Positions 40,239 to 49,735 of a stretch of DNA of 64,000 nt are shown here, one piece after another. The stretch lies in contig CAMAZP010000003.1 of the NCBI GenBank assembly GCA_945863605.1, positions 1-64,000 on the forward strand. The letters are read 5' to 3'. The position numbers and the translations under genes are program-made. A model generated the notes under the pieces. That model was not told the DNA's origin. It saw only the letters and a program-made list of their open reading frames with translations, and ran no database searches. The DNA comes from Chitinophaga pinensis. GTDB taxonomy: Bacteria; Bacteroidota; Bacteroidia; Flavobacteriales_D; Crocinitomicaceae. Position 1 is the stretch's first letter. Each line of letters starts with the position of its first letter.

Positions 40239-40673
40239 ATGCGCTTATTTATTACTACTTTTTTTTTCTTTTTTCTCTCTCATTATTTTTGTCAAAATCA
40301 TATCAAATGGACCTTTGAGTATGATGAAAAAAATGAAGCATTAGTAGTTTCAGGGAATATAGATTCTTCTTGGCATACTTATTCAATACAAAATAAAAAT
40401 AATTCAGGTCCTGTTCCAACTACGATAACTTTAGAAAAAAAGAAAGGTTATAAAATAATTGGTAAAGTAAAAGAAATTAGTTTTCCAAAAAAAGTTCTAG
40501 ATCTTAATTTTGATTCTGAATTATTTATCTTTGATGATATTTATACAGCTCAAGTTCCAATTAAATTTAAAAAAGAAGCAATCGTAGTAGGAAAAGTAAC
40601 TTATATGGTATGTGATGATTCAAAATGTTTTCCTCCGATTGATGTACCTTTCACTCTAAAAGTTAAAAAGTAA
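40239..40673 (+). CDS. Stand-alone DsbD N-terminal (alpha) domain protein
   Basis: 144 residues with a Phe-rich signal peptide (1-18), then an immunoglobulin-like domain resembling the DsbD alpha domain. A cysteine pair CDDSKC (Cys125, Cys130) followed by FPP corresponds to the periplasmic redox pair of DsbD. The ATG at 40239 is chosen over 40218, which lies in the previous gene. Seven nt later a full DsbD begins with its own alpha domain, so this looks like a duplicated or partner domain that may receive electrons from DsbD (inference). Confidence 0.8.
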   Translation: MRLFITTFFFFFLSHYFCQNHIKWTFEYDEKNEALVVSGNIDSSWHTYSIQNKNNSGPVPTTITLEKKKGYKIIGKVKEISFPKKVLDLNFDSELFIFDDIYTAQVPIKFKKEAIVVGKVTYMVCDDSKCFPPIDVPFTLKVKK

Positions 40674-40680
40674 TTCTCCA

Positions 40681-42723
40681 ATGAAAAAAATCCTTTCCAC
40701 ATTAATTCTATTATCGTTTGTATTTATTTCTTTCTCTCAAGGGATGGAAGATTTTATTAAATGGCAGCTGTCGGTTGAAAAAGTTGATGATTCTCACGCG
40801 AATCTTGTCTTTACTGGTAAAATCGCTGAAACTTATCATATTTTTTCTTTAAAACATGATCCTGCTCAAGCTGATGGTACGGGTTTAGTGCCACAATTTG
40901 AATTTAAAAAATCACCAAACTATAATTTGGTTGGAAAACCATTTGAAATTGGCAAACCTATTAAGCATATCGATGATTTAGGAACCTCCTTTATTTTTGA
41001 AAAGAAAGTAATTTTTAAACAAAAAATTGAAATACTTACGGCTGATGAATTCAGTGTTGACTTTGGTATTCTCTTCTTTCAATTATGTAATGACGACGGT
41101 TGTGTTGGACCTTTTGACTATGAAAGTAAATTAAAAGTTAAAGGTTTCATACCATCAGTTGATTCCAATAAAAAAAATGAGGATACAACAAAAAAATCGC
41201 AAGTAACAAATGAAATTGGTTCTGATAAAACAGTAGCCAAACAACAAGAAGTAAAACAAGAATCAAAAAAAGACAAAGATTCCAATTTTGTTATTTTTAT
41301 TGCTGGATTTTTGGCTGGTTTAGTAGCACTACTTACACCATGCATGTTTCCGATGATACCGATGACCGTAACATTTTTCACAAAGCAATCAAAATCAAGG
41401 AGAGAGGGAATATTCAAAGCTTTAGTTTATGGAATTTCAATCATATTAATATATGTAACTTTTGGAGTAGTTTTCACAGCTGCAACTGGACCTTTAGGTT
41501 TAAATGACTTATCCACTAATATGTGGATGAACCTGGTCTTCTTTGGGATTTTTGTTTTGTTTGCATTTTCATTTTTAGGTGCATTTGAGATTCAGTTACC
41601 ATCTTCATGGGTTAATAAAATGGACCAACAAGCTGATAAAGGTGGATTAATTGGAATTTTCTTCATGGCATTTACACTTGGTCTGGTTTCCTTTTCTTGC
41701 ACAGGGCCAATCATTGGAAGCTTATTAGTTGAGGCAGCAACAAGTGGTTCTTATTTAACTCCTGCAATTGGAATGACAGGTTTTTCATTAGCTTTAGCGA
41801 TCCCCTTTACTTTATTTGCAATTTTTCCAGGTTGGTTAAATTCTTTACCTCAGTCTGGAGGTTGGTTGAACTCAGTAAAAGTAGTTTTAGGATTGATTGA
41901 ATTAGCTTTAGCGCTTAAATTCTTATCAGCTGTTGATTTAGCTTATCATTGGGATTTGTTGTCAAGAGAATGGTTTGTAGCTATATGGTTTGTATTATTT
42001 TTCTTAATGGGTATTTATCTACTCGGAAAAATTCGTTTTTCACATGACTCACCAGTTGAGAAATTAAGTGTTCCTCGATTTATGTTTGCATTATTCGCAC
42101 TTATATTTTCAGTTTATTTATTCCCTGGAATGTTTGGAGCTCCTTTGAAAATCATTGATGGTATTGCACCGCCAAGAACACACTCTGAAGATAATTTCCG
42201 TTTTGTAAATGGAGGATTAGAGACAGGAGTTGTTAAAGATTCAACTTATGAAAAGTATGCATCAGATTTACATCCAGTAGGGGATGGTTCAATTCTAGTT
42301 TTCCATGATTTAATAAAAGGTACTGCTTATGCAAAAGAAAAGAACCTGCCTATATTATTAGATTTTACAGGTCATGCATGTCAAAATTGTCGTAAAACTG
42401 AATCATCAGTATGGACAAGCGATGAAATAAGACCAATGCTTCAATCTAAATTTGTAATTGTTTCGTTATATTGTGATGATAGAACACCACTTCCAGCAAA
42501 TGAGGTTCGCTATTCAGAAATTGCAAAACGACAAATAAAAAACGTAGGTAACAAATGGGCTGAACTACAAATTGAAAAATATCAAAGTTTTCAACAGCCA
42601 CTTTATGTCGTAATTGATCATGATGGAAATGATTTAACAGAACCTATTGGCTATACTCCTGAAATCCCAGAGTATAAGAAGTTCTTGAACAAAGGAATTA
42701 ATGCTTTTAAAAATAAAAAATAG
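40681..42723 (+). CDS. dsbD: Thiol:disulfide interchange protein DsbD
   Basis: Moves reducing power from cytoplasmic thioredoxin to the periplasm. 680 residues: signal peptide (1-19); alpha domain with Cys136 and Cys141; a Lys-rich linker (160-200); eight-helix membrane beta domain with Cys221 (LLTPCMFPMIP) and Cys340 (FSCTGPI); and a C-terminal thioredoxin-like gamma domain with CQNC (Cys567, Cys570). All three redox pairs are present. It lies 7 nt after a separate alpha-domain gene. Confidence 0.95.
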   Translation: MKKILSTLILLSFVFISFSQGMEDFIKWQLSVEKVDDSHANLVFTGKIAETYHIFSLKHDPAQADGTGLVPQFEFKKSPNYNLVGKPFEIGKPIKHIDDLGTSFIFEKKVIFKQKIEILTADEFSVDFGILFFQLCNDDGCVGPFDYESKLKVKGFIPSVDSNKKNEDTTKKSQVTNEIGSDKTVAKQQEVKQESKKDKDSNFVIFIAGFLAGLVALLTPCMFPMIPMTVTFFTKQSKSRREGIFKALVYGISIILIYVTFGVVFTAATGPLGLNDLSTNMWMNLVFFGIFVLFAFSFLGAFEIQLPSSWVNKMDQQADKGGLIGIFFMAFTLGLVSFSCTGPIIGSLLVEAATSGSYLTPAIGMTGFSLALAIPFTLFAIFPGWLNSLPQSGGWLNSVKVVLGLIELALALKFLSAVDLAYHWDLLSREWFVAIWFVLFFLMGIYLLGKIRFSHDSPVEKLSVPRFMFALFALIFSVYLFPGMFGAPLKIIDGIAPPRTHSEDNFRFVNGGLETGVVKDSTYEKYASDLHPVGDGSILVFHDLIKGTAYAKEKNLPILLDFTGHACQNCRKTESSVWTSDEIRPMLQSKFVIVSLYCDDRTPLPANEVRYSEIAKRQIKNVGNKWAELQIEKYQSFQQPLYVVIDHDGNDLTEPIGYTPEIPEYKKFLNKGINAFKNKK

Positions 42724-42812
42724 GTTTTTATTTAGTAAATAATTTCAAGTTTTAGTTTGATTCTTAATGTTAATATTGAACTAAATTTGATTCCCCTGAA
42801 TTTTAATTACCT

Positions 42813-44600
42813 ATGAAACTTTGTATTGCTGAAAAACCAAGTGTAGCAAAAGATTTAGCTGAAATTTTAGGTGCTCGTACAAAACGCGATGGGTATTTTG
42901 AAGGCAACGGATATTGTGTTTCTTGGACATTTGGTCACTTATGCTCATTAAAAGATCCTGAGGATTACAATCCAAATTGGAAATACTGGAAATTAGAAGA
43001 TTTACCAATTATTCCAAAACAATTTGGAATCAAAATCAAAGATGATCAAGGCGTTAAAAAGCAATTTGAAGTTATTAAAAGATTAGTGGCTGAAGCAGAG
43101 GAAGTGATAAACTGTGGCGATGCCGGTCAAGAAGGGGAGTTAATTCAACGTTGGGTTTTATTAAAAGCGAAATGTAATGTTCCAATAAAACGGCTTTGGA
43201 TTTCATCGTTAACTGAGGAAGCAATCAGAGAAGGATTTAATAAACTAAAGGATTCAAAGGAATTCGATAATTTATTTGCAGCCGGAAATTCAAGAGCAGT
43301 TGGTGATTGGATGCTTGGAATTAATGGAACGCGTTTATATACCAGAAAATATGGTAAAGATAAAATGACGTTGTCAGTAGGAAGAGTACAAACTCCAACT
43401 TTAGCTATGATTGTAAAGCGCCAAAAAGAAATCAATGCTTTTAAAAGTGACGAGTATTGGGAACTTAAAACGATTTACCGAGATACAGAATTTTTGTGTC
43501 AAATAGAACGTTTGAAATCACAAAATAAGGCAGAGAAAGGATTAGAATATTTAAAGTACAAACCTTTTGTAATCACCTCCTTTGAACAAAAAGAAGGAAA
43601 AGAAGGGAACCCAAGATTGTATGATTTAACTTCCTTACAAGTTGACGGAAACAAACGTTATTCGTTTAGTGCTGAAGATACTTTAAAGCATATTCAAAGT
43701 TTATACGAAAAGAAATTAGTTACCTACCCACGTGTTGACACAACTTATCTTTCAGAAGATTTACATCCAAAAGTGCCAGGAATCCTTGCTAATTTAAGAG
43801 ATTATAAACGTTTTACTGATTTATTATTAGTAAATCCTATTCCAAAATCGAAAGCTATATTTGACGATAAAAAGATAACTGATCACCATGCGATTATCCC
43901 TACAGGAGTGTATCCTTCTGGTGTAACCCCAGACGAACTGCGTATTTACGATTTAATAGCAAGAAGATTTATTGCTGTTTTTTATCCAGAATGCAAGGTT
44001 TCCAACACAACTGTTTTAGGAAAAGTAGATAAATTAGTTTTTAAAGTCACAGGAAAACAAATCATAGATCAAGGTTGGAGAGTTGTTTATGAAGATTTAA
44101 AACCCTCCAATTCAACGGAGTCAAAGGATGTAAAAGATAAAGAAACAGAAGAGAAAATATTACCACATTTTATTGAGGGAGAATCAGGTCCACATGCACC
44201 AATTATTCATAAAGGAAAAACAAGTCCTCCAAAACCATATACTGAAGCAACTTTATTAAGAGCTATGGAAACAGCTGGAAAAATGGTTGATAACGAAGAA
44301 ATGCGTGATTTGATGAAAGAGAACGGTATTGGAAGACCATCAACGAGAGCAAATATTATTGAAACGCTTTTTAAAAGAAAATATATAGAACGTAAAAAGA
44401 AGAACATAATAGCAACCGAAACAGGAATGCAATTAATTGATATTATTTCTAATGAATTACTAAAAAGCCCAGAATTAACTGGGCAATGGGAGTATAAATT
44501 ACGTCAAATAGAAAAGGGCACCTATGATGCCCAAACTTTCAAAGACGAACTATATAAAATGGTTCGAGGAATAACGGACGAGGTTATTTTTAAAAACTAA
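42813..44600 (+). CDS. topB: DNA topoisomerase III (type IA)
   Basis: Type IA topoisomerase, 595 residues, which decatenates and relaxes DNA through a 5'-phosphotyrosine. The TOPRIM domain opens with MKLCIAEKPS (Glu7); the second acidic cluster reads DAGQEGEL (103-110) where most family members have DPDREGEL, so the second Asp of the DxD pair is Gly105. The active-site Tyr305 is in TYPRVDTTYLS, and SVGRVQTPTL is at 188-197. No C-terminal zinc domain is visible. A TAAATTTG -7-like box lies at 42782-42789. Confidence 0.95.
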   Translation: MKLCIAEKPSVAKDLAEILGARTKRDGYFEGNGYCVSWTFGHLCSLKDPEDYNPNWKYWKLEDLPIIPKQFGIKIKDDQGVKKQFEVIKRLVAEAEEVINCGDAGQEGELIQRWVLLKAKCNVPIKRLWISSLTEEAIREGFNKLKDSKEFDNLFAAGNSRAVGDWMLGINGTRLYTRKYGKDKMTLSVGRVQTPTLAMIVKRQKEINAFKSDEYWELKTIYRDTEFLCQIERLKSQNKAEKGLEYLKYKPFVITSFEQKEGKEGNPRLYDLTSLQVDGNKRYSFSAEDTLKHIQSLYEKKLVTYPRVDTTYLSEDLHPKVPGILANLRDYKRFTDLLLVNPIPKSKAIFDDKKITDHHAIIPTGVYPSGVTPDELRIYDLIARRFIAVFYPECKVSNTTVLGKVDKLVFKVTGKQIIDQGWRVVYEDLKPSNSTESKDVKDKETEEKILPHFIEGESGPHAPIIHKGKTSPPKPYTEATLLRAMETAGKMVDNEEMRDLMKENGIGRPSTRANIIETLFKRKYIERKKKNIIATETGMQLIDIISNELLKSPELTGQWEYKLRQIEKGTYDAQTFKDELYKMVRGITDEVIFKN

Positions 44601-45044
44601 TTATTCTTTTACAAGATAATATTTATAGTTAGCTGTTACTCCACCATCCATATTTATCATAACAAGTTCTTTTGAAGTCAATATTTTAATATCGTATGTT
44701 AATTTATTACCTTGCTGTAATCCAGTAGATAAAACAGGTATAGTAATGTAGGTGTTGATTTTTTGTTTATCAACTTTACCTTTTAAAGCAGGTAACCAAT
44801 TCCAAGATCCTGTATAGACTACTCCATTTACTGTTCTTTTAAGTATTGAGTCTTGTCCATCTATTGTAAAAGAAAATTTCTCATCTGTGATAACTTCATT
44901 ACCATCAGCGTCCAGTATTTTATCTACTTTCCATTGTTTGTCTGTCAGTCTTTTCTCTGCTGATCTAAATGAAATAAAAGGCTTTTCATATTTACCACAT
45001 GATGCAAAAATGAAAATAGAATAAATGAATAGTGTTTTTTTCAT
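44601..45044 (-). CDS. Putative lipoprotein of unknown function
   Basis: 147 residues, signal peptide with lipobox FASC (Cys16). The mature part (LTDKQWKVDKILDADGNEV, TGSWNWLP, LVMINMDG) is beta-rich and resembles the lipocalin-like small lipoproteins common in Bacteroidota. Its stop directly abuts the topB stop on the other strand, with no room for a terminator. Role unknown. Confidence 0.78.
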   Translation of the reverse strand: MKKTLFIYSIFIFASCGKYEKPFISFRSAEKRLTDKQWKVDKILDADGNEVITDEKFSFTIDGQDSILKRTVNGVVYTGSWNWLPALKGKVDKQKINTYITIPVLSTGLQQGNKLTYDIKILTSKELVMINMDGGVTANYKYYLVKE

Positions 45045-45102
45045 ATAAAAATTTTAGTTAAAAATAAATTTTTAATTACATTTTTGCAAGAATATTTTTT
45101 TT

Positions 45103-47001
45103 TTACATTTTTAGAGGTGCCTCAATTCCAAGAAGTTTTAAACTTCTTTTAATAATTTTTGAAACTTCTAAACTAATTTTTAATCGATTCATTTTTAATG
45201 ATTCATTCGGTTCGATGTTGATTTTAACACTCTGATAGAAGTGATTAAATGTTTTTACCAATTCAAACAAATAATTGGCAATCAAAGCTGGCGAAAAAGT
45301 GTTAGCAGCTTCATTAATAACCTCTTGAAAATTATTTAATAATTTAATAATCTCAATTTCTTCTTTTGTCAGTTCAACATCTTGAAATGATAAATCGAGA
45401 TCTCCTGCTTTTGCAATTAATGAACAAATTCGTGCATACGTATATTGAATAAAAGGTCCAGTATTTCCATTTAAATCAATTGATTCTTCAGGATTAAACA
45501 TCATTCTTTTCTTCGGGTCTACTTTTAGTAGGTAATATTTCAATCCACCCATTCCTATTTGATAATACAACTGTTCACGATCAGCTTCATTCATTCCTTC
45601 TAAGTGACCTCTTTCCTTGGTCATTTCTGTGGCTTTTTCAACTACCTCTGCCATTAAATCATCAGCATCTACAACTGTTCCTTCTCTTGATTTCATTTTC
45701 CCAGATGGTAAATCTACCATCCCATACGATAAATGGAAACAGTTTTCAGCCCATTTGTAACCCAATTTTTTAAGGATTAAAAACAAAACTTTAAAGTGGT
45801 AATCTTGCTCATTTCCAACTGTATAAACCATTCCGTTTAGTTGTGGGAAATCTGAAAAACGATCAATCGCAGTTCCTATATCTTGTGTAATGTAAACAGC
45901 GGTTCCGTCTGAACGCAGTACTAGTTTTTCATCTAATCCTTCATCTGTTAAGTCAATCCAAACAGAACCATCATCTTTTTTATAAAATACACCTTCAGTT
46001 AATCCTTTGATGATTTTATCTTTTCCTAGTAAGTAAGTTTCAGATTCATAATAAAGTTTGTCGAAATCAACCCCCATCATTTTGTAAGTTGATTCAAACC
46101 CTTCATAAACCCAACCGTTCATAGTAGTCCAAAGTAAGTAAACTTGTGGGTCTCTAGCTTCCCATTTCACTAACATTTCTTTGGCATCACGCAACAACGC
46201 CGTTTGATTTTTAGCTAAATCTTTGATTTTATCGTCGATTGCCTGTATTGCTTTTTCGTCTTTTCCTTCCTTCGCTTTCTCGAAATTCAAATAAGCGTTT
46301 TTGGTTTCATCACTAAAAGAATCAAAATTTCCAGCTATCCATTGATCAATAATTGTTTTAGCTTGTTGATTGAAGTGTTTATCAAATTCAACATAATATT
46401 TCCCAACAAGTTTATCACCTTTTAAACCAGTATTTTGAGGAGTTTCTTTTTCGCCTTTCTCATTTATAGGTGATAATAATTCCCAAGCTAACATACTTTT
46501 ACAAATATGGATTCCACGGTCATTAATTACTTGCGTTTTTATTATTTCGTGACCGTTTGCTTTTAAAATTTCAGAAACAGAATAACCTAAAAAAATATTT
46601 CTTAAATGTCCAAGATGTAAGGGTTTATTCGTATTGGGTGAAGAATATTCCACCATCATTGCAGGCTTTGATTTTTCAGGTGAAAAACCAAAGTTAGAAT
46701 CAGAGTGAATGGAATGTAGATTATATAACCAATACTTATTAGAGAAAACTAAATTTAAAAAACCGTTTACAACAATGTATTTCTCGATTTCAGAAAAATT
46801 TGATTTTAAAAATTCACCAATGTTAGTTCCTGCCTCAATTGGTGAACATTTCATCAATTTCACAAAAGGAAAAACAACCAGGGTTAGATCACCTTCGACA
46901 TCTTTTCGAGTTTGTTGAAATTGTATTAAACTTTCATTTATTTCAGCACCAAATAAACTCGTTGCATTTTCAATAATTACGTTTTTTATTTGTTCTTCCA
47001 T
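45103..47001 (-). CDS. argS: Arginyl-tRNA synthetase
   Basis: Class I synthetase charging tRNA-Arg; 632 residues. N-terminal Arg-tRNA add-1 domain (about 1-105), HIGH motif HLGH at 129-132 after SSPNTNKP, KMSK-like KMKSR in LPSGKMKSREGTVV, and a C-terminal anticodon-binding DALR domain. The ATG at 47001 overlaps the arginase stop as TGATG, so translation is probably coupled. A GTG one codon earlier is the alternative. Confidence 0.97.
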   Translation of the reverse strand: MEEQIKNVIIENATSLFGAEINESLIQFQQTRKDVEGDLTLVVFPFVKLMKCSPIEAGTNIGEFLKSNFSEIEKYIVVNGFLNLVFSNKYWLYNLHSIHSDSNFGFSPEKSKPAMMVEYSSPNTNKPLHLGHLRNIFLGYSVSEILKANGHEIIKTQVINDRGIHICKSMLAWELLSPINEKGEKETPQNTGLKGDKLVGKYYVEFDKHFNQQAKTIIDQWIAGNFDSFSDETKNAYLNFEKAKEGKDEKAIQAIDDKIKDLAKNQTALLRDAKEMLVKWEARDPQVYLLWTTMNGWVYEGFESTYKMMGVDFDKLYYESETYLLGKDKIIKGLTEGVFYKKDDGSVWIDLTDEGLDEKLVLRSDGTAVYITQDIGTAIDRFSDFPQLNGMVYTVGNEQDYHFKVLFLILKKLGYKWAENCFHLSYGMVDLPSGKMKSREGTVVDADDLMAEVVEKATEMTKERGHLEGMNEADREQLYYQIGMGGLKYYLLKVDPKKRMMFNPEESIDLNGNTGPFIQYTYARICSLIAKAGDLDLSFQDVELTKEEIEIIKLLNNFQEVINEAANTFSPALIANYLFELVKTFNHFYQSVKINIEPNESLKMNRLKISLEVSKIIKRSLKLLGIEAPLKM

Positions 47002-47942
47002 CACTTTTTCTCTAAAACCACCATTAAATCCTCTATTATGTCAAATGCTATTTCTGCCATTAAGTTTTGTTTTTCGTCCAAACAAGGATTTACCTCAACT
47101 AACTCAAAGGCCACCGTTTTTGGGAATTTTAAGCAACCTTCCAATAATTCTTTTGCTTCTGCTGGTGACAAGCCATTTGGAACGGGTGTACCGGTGCCGT
47201 GTGAGGTTAAAATTGGATCCATTGAATCCACGTCAAAAGAAATATAAATTAAGTCACAATTTTGAAGTTTAGTTTCGATTTGACTTAAGGTTTCATTTAT
47301 ACCTAAACTTCGAACTTCTTCTACACTATAATTTTTAATTTTATTCTCATTTATTAGGTAATCTTCTTCGTCTTCAGTGTCTCTAACTGCGATAAATACT
47401 AAATCTTCAGGTAAGATAGAAGAAGATTTTAGCTGATTCCATAGATGAGCTGTTTCCGCATCAACATTATTTTTCTTACAGTCTAAATTATCGGTTCCAA
47501 TTGCTGTCGCTAGTGGCATCCCGTGAAGATTTCCAGATGGCGTAGTGTAAGGAGTATGTAAATCTGCGTGAGCATCAACCCAAATAACTCCAATTCTTTT
47601 TGATGGATTTGAGTTTTTAATTCCTGCAATACTTGCCCCTGCAGAGCAATGATCACCAGCAATAATAAACGGGAATTTATTATTTTTTAGAATTGATTTT
47701 ATCTCTGATTTAATGTTCTCGTAAACACTTATCATTCCATTAATCCTTTTAGCATTTTTATATGGAGTAGGTTTATTTAGTATTTCATTAAAATTTGGTA
47801 GAACATACGGTCGGTATTTTTCAAAAAAATCACTTTCTTTTTTTCGAGCTGCAGTAATGATTGCTTGTGGTCCGAGCGAAGCCCCTCTTGTGCCTGCACC
47901 AATTTCAGATATGTTTAAAATTACTTGAATTTTTGAAGTCAT
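47001..47942 (-). CDS. rocF: Arginase/agmatinase-family ureohydrolase, probably arginase
   Basis: 313 residues with all manganese ligands: GDH (96-98), DAHADLH (123-129) and DVDSMD (237-242). The N-terminal GAGTRGASLGP and C-terminal LVEVNP are arginase-like, so hydrolysis of arginine to ornithine and urea is the likely reaction; agmatinase or formiminoglutamase cannot be fully excluded. It is coupled to argS by a TGATG overlap, which would link arginine breakdown and tRNA-Arg charging. Confidence 0.9.
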   Translation of the reverse strand: MTSKIQVILNISEIGAGTRGASLGPQAIITAARKKESDFFEKYRPYVLPNFNEILNKPTPYKNAKRINGMISVYENIKSEIKSILKNNKFPFIIAGDHCSAGASIAGIKNSNPSKRIGVIWVDAHADLHTPYTTPSGNLHGMPLATAIGTDNLDCKKNNVDAETAHLWNQLKSSSILPEDLVFIAVRDTEDEEDYLINENKIKNYSVEEVRSLGINETLSQIETKLQNCDLIYISFDVDSMDPILTSHGTGTPVPNGLSPAEAKELLEGCLKFPKTVAFELVEVNPCLDEKQNLMAEIAFDIIEDLMVVLEKK

Positions 47943-47967
47943 AATAATTCTTAAATAGGAATATATA

Positions 47968-47975
47968 CAAAGTTA
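47968..47975 (-). promoter_or_regulatory. -7 box of the arginase-argS unit
   Basis: The minus strand reads TAACTTTG (TAnnTTTG type), 25 nt before the arginase start. A TTTG exists upstream but at only 11 nt spacing, so the -33 is uncertain. Confidence 0.45.
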
Positions 47976-48011
47976 AAATTAATTGTCAAAAATTGAATGT
48001 TAGAAAACTAT

Positions 48012-48041
48012 TGCAAACTTGAAAAAAAACATTAATTTTGC
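48012..48041 (+). promoter_or_regulatory. Promoter of rpsF-rpsR-rplI
   Basis: TTG (48012-48014), 19 nt, then TAATTTTG (48034-48041), a near-perfect Bacteroidota promoter 32 nt before the rpsF start. Confidence 0.8.
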
Positions 48042-48073
48042 ACTCTTATTTAATAATTTAATTTATAAACACT

Positions 48074-48421
48074 ATGAATTCTTACGAAACTGTTTTCATT
48101 TTAACTCCCGTTTTGTCTGATGATCAGGCAAAGGAAGCAGTACAGAAGTTTGAAGGTGAGATTGTAGCTTTTGGAGCTAAAATCAAGCACTCTGAGAACT
48201 GGGGATTACGCAAGTTGGCGTATCCAATCCAAAAAAAGTCAACCGGATTCTATTTTTTAATAGAATTTGAAGGTGAAGGCGATGTGATAGCAAAATATGA
48301 ATTGATGATGAAACGTGATGAAAGAGTATTGCGTTTTCTTACAATGAAAATGGATGTTGACCATGTAGCTTATGCTGAGAAAAGACGTTTGAAAGCTGGA
48401 AAATCCGCAACTGTAGCTTAA
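48074..48421 (+). CDS. rpsF: 30S ribosomal protein S6 (bS6)
   Basis: 115 residues with the [18 protein letters not shown] opening and the [21 protein letters not shown] core. First gene of the S6-S18-L9 operon under a strong promoter; 24 nt before rpsR. Confidence 0.98.
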   Translation: MNSYETVFILTPVLSDDQAKEAVQKFEGEIVAFGAKIKHSENWGLRKLAYPIQKKSTGFYFLIEFEGEGDVIAKYELMMKRDERVLRFLTMKMDVDHVAYAEKRRLKAGKSATVA

Positions 48422-48445
48422 TATTAACCCCAAAAAAAAATTAAA

Positions 48446-48706
48446 ATGTCAAACGATATACGTTACCTAACTCCCATTAATATTGATATTAAGAAGGATA
48501 AATATTGCCGTTTCAAAAAAAGCGGAATCAAGTTCATCGATTACAAGGATCCTAATTTCTTATTGAAATTGATCAATGAGCAAGGAAAAATTCTTCCTCG
48601 TCGTATCACTGGTACTTCAGCTAAATACCAAAAAAGAGTCAACAAAGCTATCAAACGTGCTCGTCACCTTGCGATTTTGCCTTACGTTGGTGATATGTTG
48701 AAATAA
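48446..48706 (+). CDS. rpsR: 30S ribosomal protein S18 (bS18)
   Basis: 86 residues with the core [33 protein letters not shown] and the basic [11 protein letters not shown] tail. The single Cys (KYCRF) is consistent with one remaining zinc-type residue. Between rpsF and rplI. Confidence 0.98.
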   Translation: MSNDIRYLTPINIDIKKDKYCRFKKSGIKFIDYKDPNFLLKLINEQGKILPRRITGTSAKYQKRVNKAIKRARHLAILPYVGDMLK

Positions 48707-48738
48707 CTTATTGTTGAACTTAAAAGACTAAAAATATC

Positions 48739-49185
48739 ATGGAAATTATCCTTAAAAAAAATGTAGATAAGCTCGGGTATGCAAACGAGCTTGTTACTGT
48801 GAAACCAGGTTACGGTCGTAACTTCTTGATTCCTCAAGGTTATGCTGTGCTTGCAACACCAAGTGCCAAAAAAGCGCACGCCGAAATTATGCGTCAAAAA
48901 TCTCATAAAGAAGCTAAAATGTTAGCTGAAGCTCAAGAATTAGCAACTAAAATTGAAGGTCTTACTATCACTATCGCTACAAAAGCTGGTGAAAATGGTA
49001 AAATATTTGGTTCCGTTAGCACTGTTCAATTAGCTGAAGCTATTCGCAAAGCTGGATTTGAAATCGATCGTAAATCTTTAAAAATTAAAGATGAGCCAAT
49101 CAGAGAAATTGGAACTTTTGAGGCTGAAGCTAACCTTTACAAAGGTGTTAAACAAGCATTCAAATTTGAAGTTGTTAGCGAATAA
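48739..49185 (+). CDS. rplI: 50S ribosomal protein L9 (bL9)
   Basis: 148 residues with the N-terminal signature VDKLGYANELVTVKPGYGRNFLIPQGYA, a long central helix and the C-terminal KIFGSVST domain. Last gene of the operon, followed by a strong terminator. Confidence 0.98.
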   Translation: MEIILKKNVDKLGYANELVTVKPGYGRNFLIPQGYAVLATPSAKKAHAEIMRQKSHKEAKMLAEAQELATKIEGLTITIATKAGENGKIFGSVSTVQLAEAIRKAGFEIDRKSLKIKDEPIREIGTFEAEANLYKGVKQAFKFEVVSE

Positions 49186-49204
49186 CAAATCTCTTTTTTA
49201 TATC

Positions 49205-49238
49205 AAAAGTCCAGAATTATTTCTGGACTTTTTTTTTA
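49205..49238 (+). terminator. Terminator of the rpsF-rplI operon
   Basis: Perfect 12-bp stem (49205-49216 with 49221-49232), TTAT loop and a long T run directly after it. Confidence 0.92.
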
Positions 49239-49306
49239 CAAAATAAATTCATTATTAATTTAAATTTTGAATGCGTATTTTTACAATACTAAATTCAAAT
49301 AAAAAT

Positions 49307-49728
49307 ATGAAAAGCTTTTTTTTTACATTTTTTTGTTTTTTATCAGTTTTAAATTTTGCTCAAAACACACTGGTTTCTGTTGGTAATTCTTTTGAAGGAG
49401 AACCTTATTTGGCAGTAGATCCTCAAAATCAGCAACATCTAGTGGCAGCTTGGATGGGATTTCAAGTTGGTAATAAAGTAGTAATAAAATCTTCTGTTTC
49501 AACAAATGGAGGTTTAACTTGGACTACACCAATTTGGCAACTAAATTTAGTACCTACAAATACTTCAGCGGATGTTTCTGTAAAATTTGATAATCTAGGA
49601 AATGTAATTGATAATGGAATTTTGAAATCTCAAATTTATGATTTTCAAAAGTATAAAAATGGATATTATTTTTTAAAATTATAATTAAAGAAGGTGTTTC
49701 AGTGTGTAAATTACAAATTCAACATTAA
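49307..49728 (+). pseudogene. Truncated secreted protein with frameshifted type IX sorting tail
   Basis: The open frame (49307-49684, 125 residues) has a signal peptide ending at about residue 19 (LNFAQ), then a stretch GEPYLAVDPQNQQHLVAAW...STNGGLTWT typical of the start of BNR/sialidase-like secreted proteins. It passes straight into YDFQKYKNGYYFL, which looks like a type A sorting domain, and stops. In the -1 frame the reading continues KIIIKEGVSVCKLQIQH and stops at 49728, the expected end of such a domain. The crossing point is T-TTT-TTA (49669-49675). The most likely reading is an internally deleted, frameshifted remnant; -1 frameshifting is an alternative. Confidence 0.6.
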
Positions 49729-49735
49729 AAAAGCT

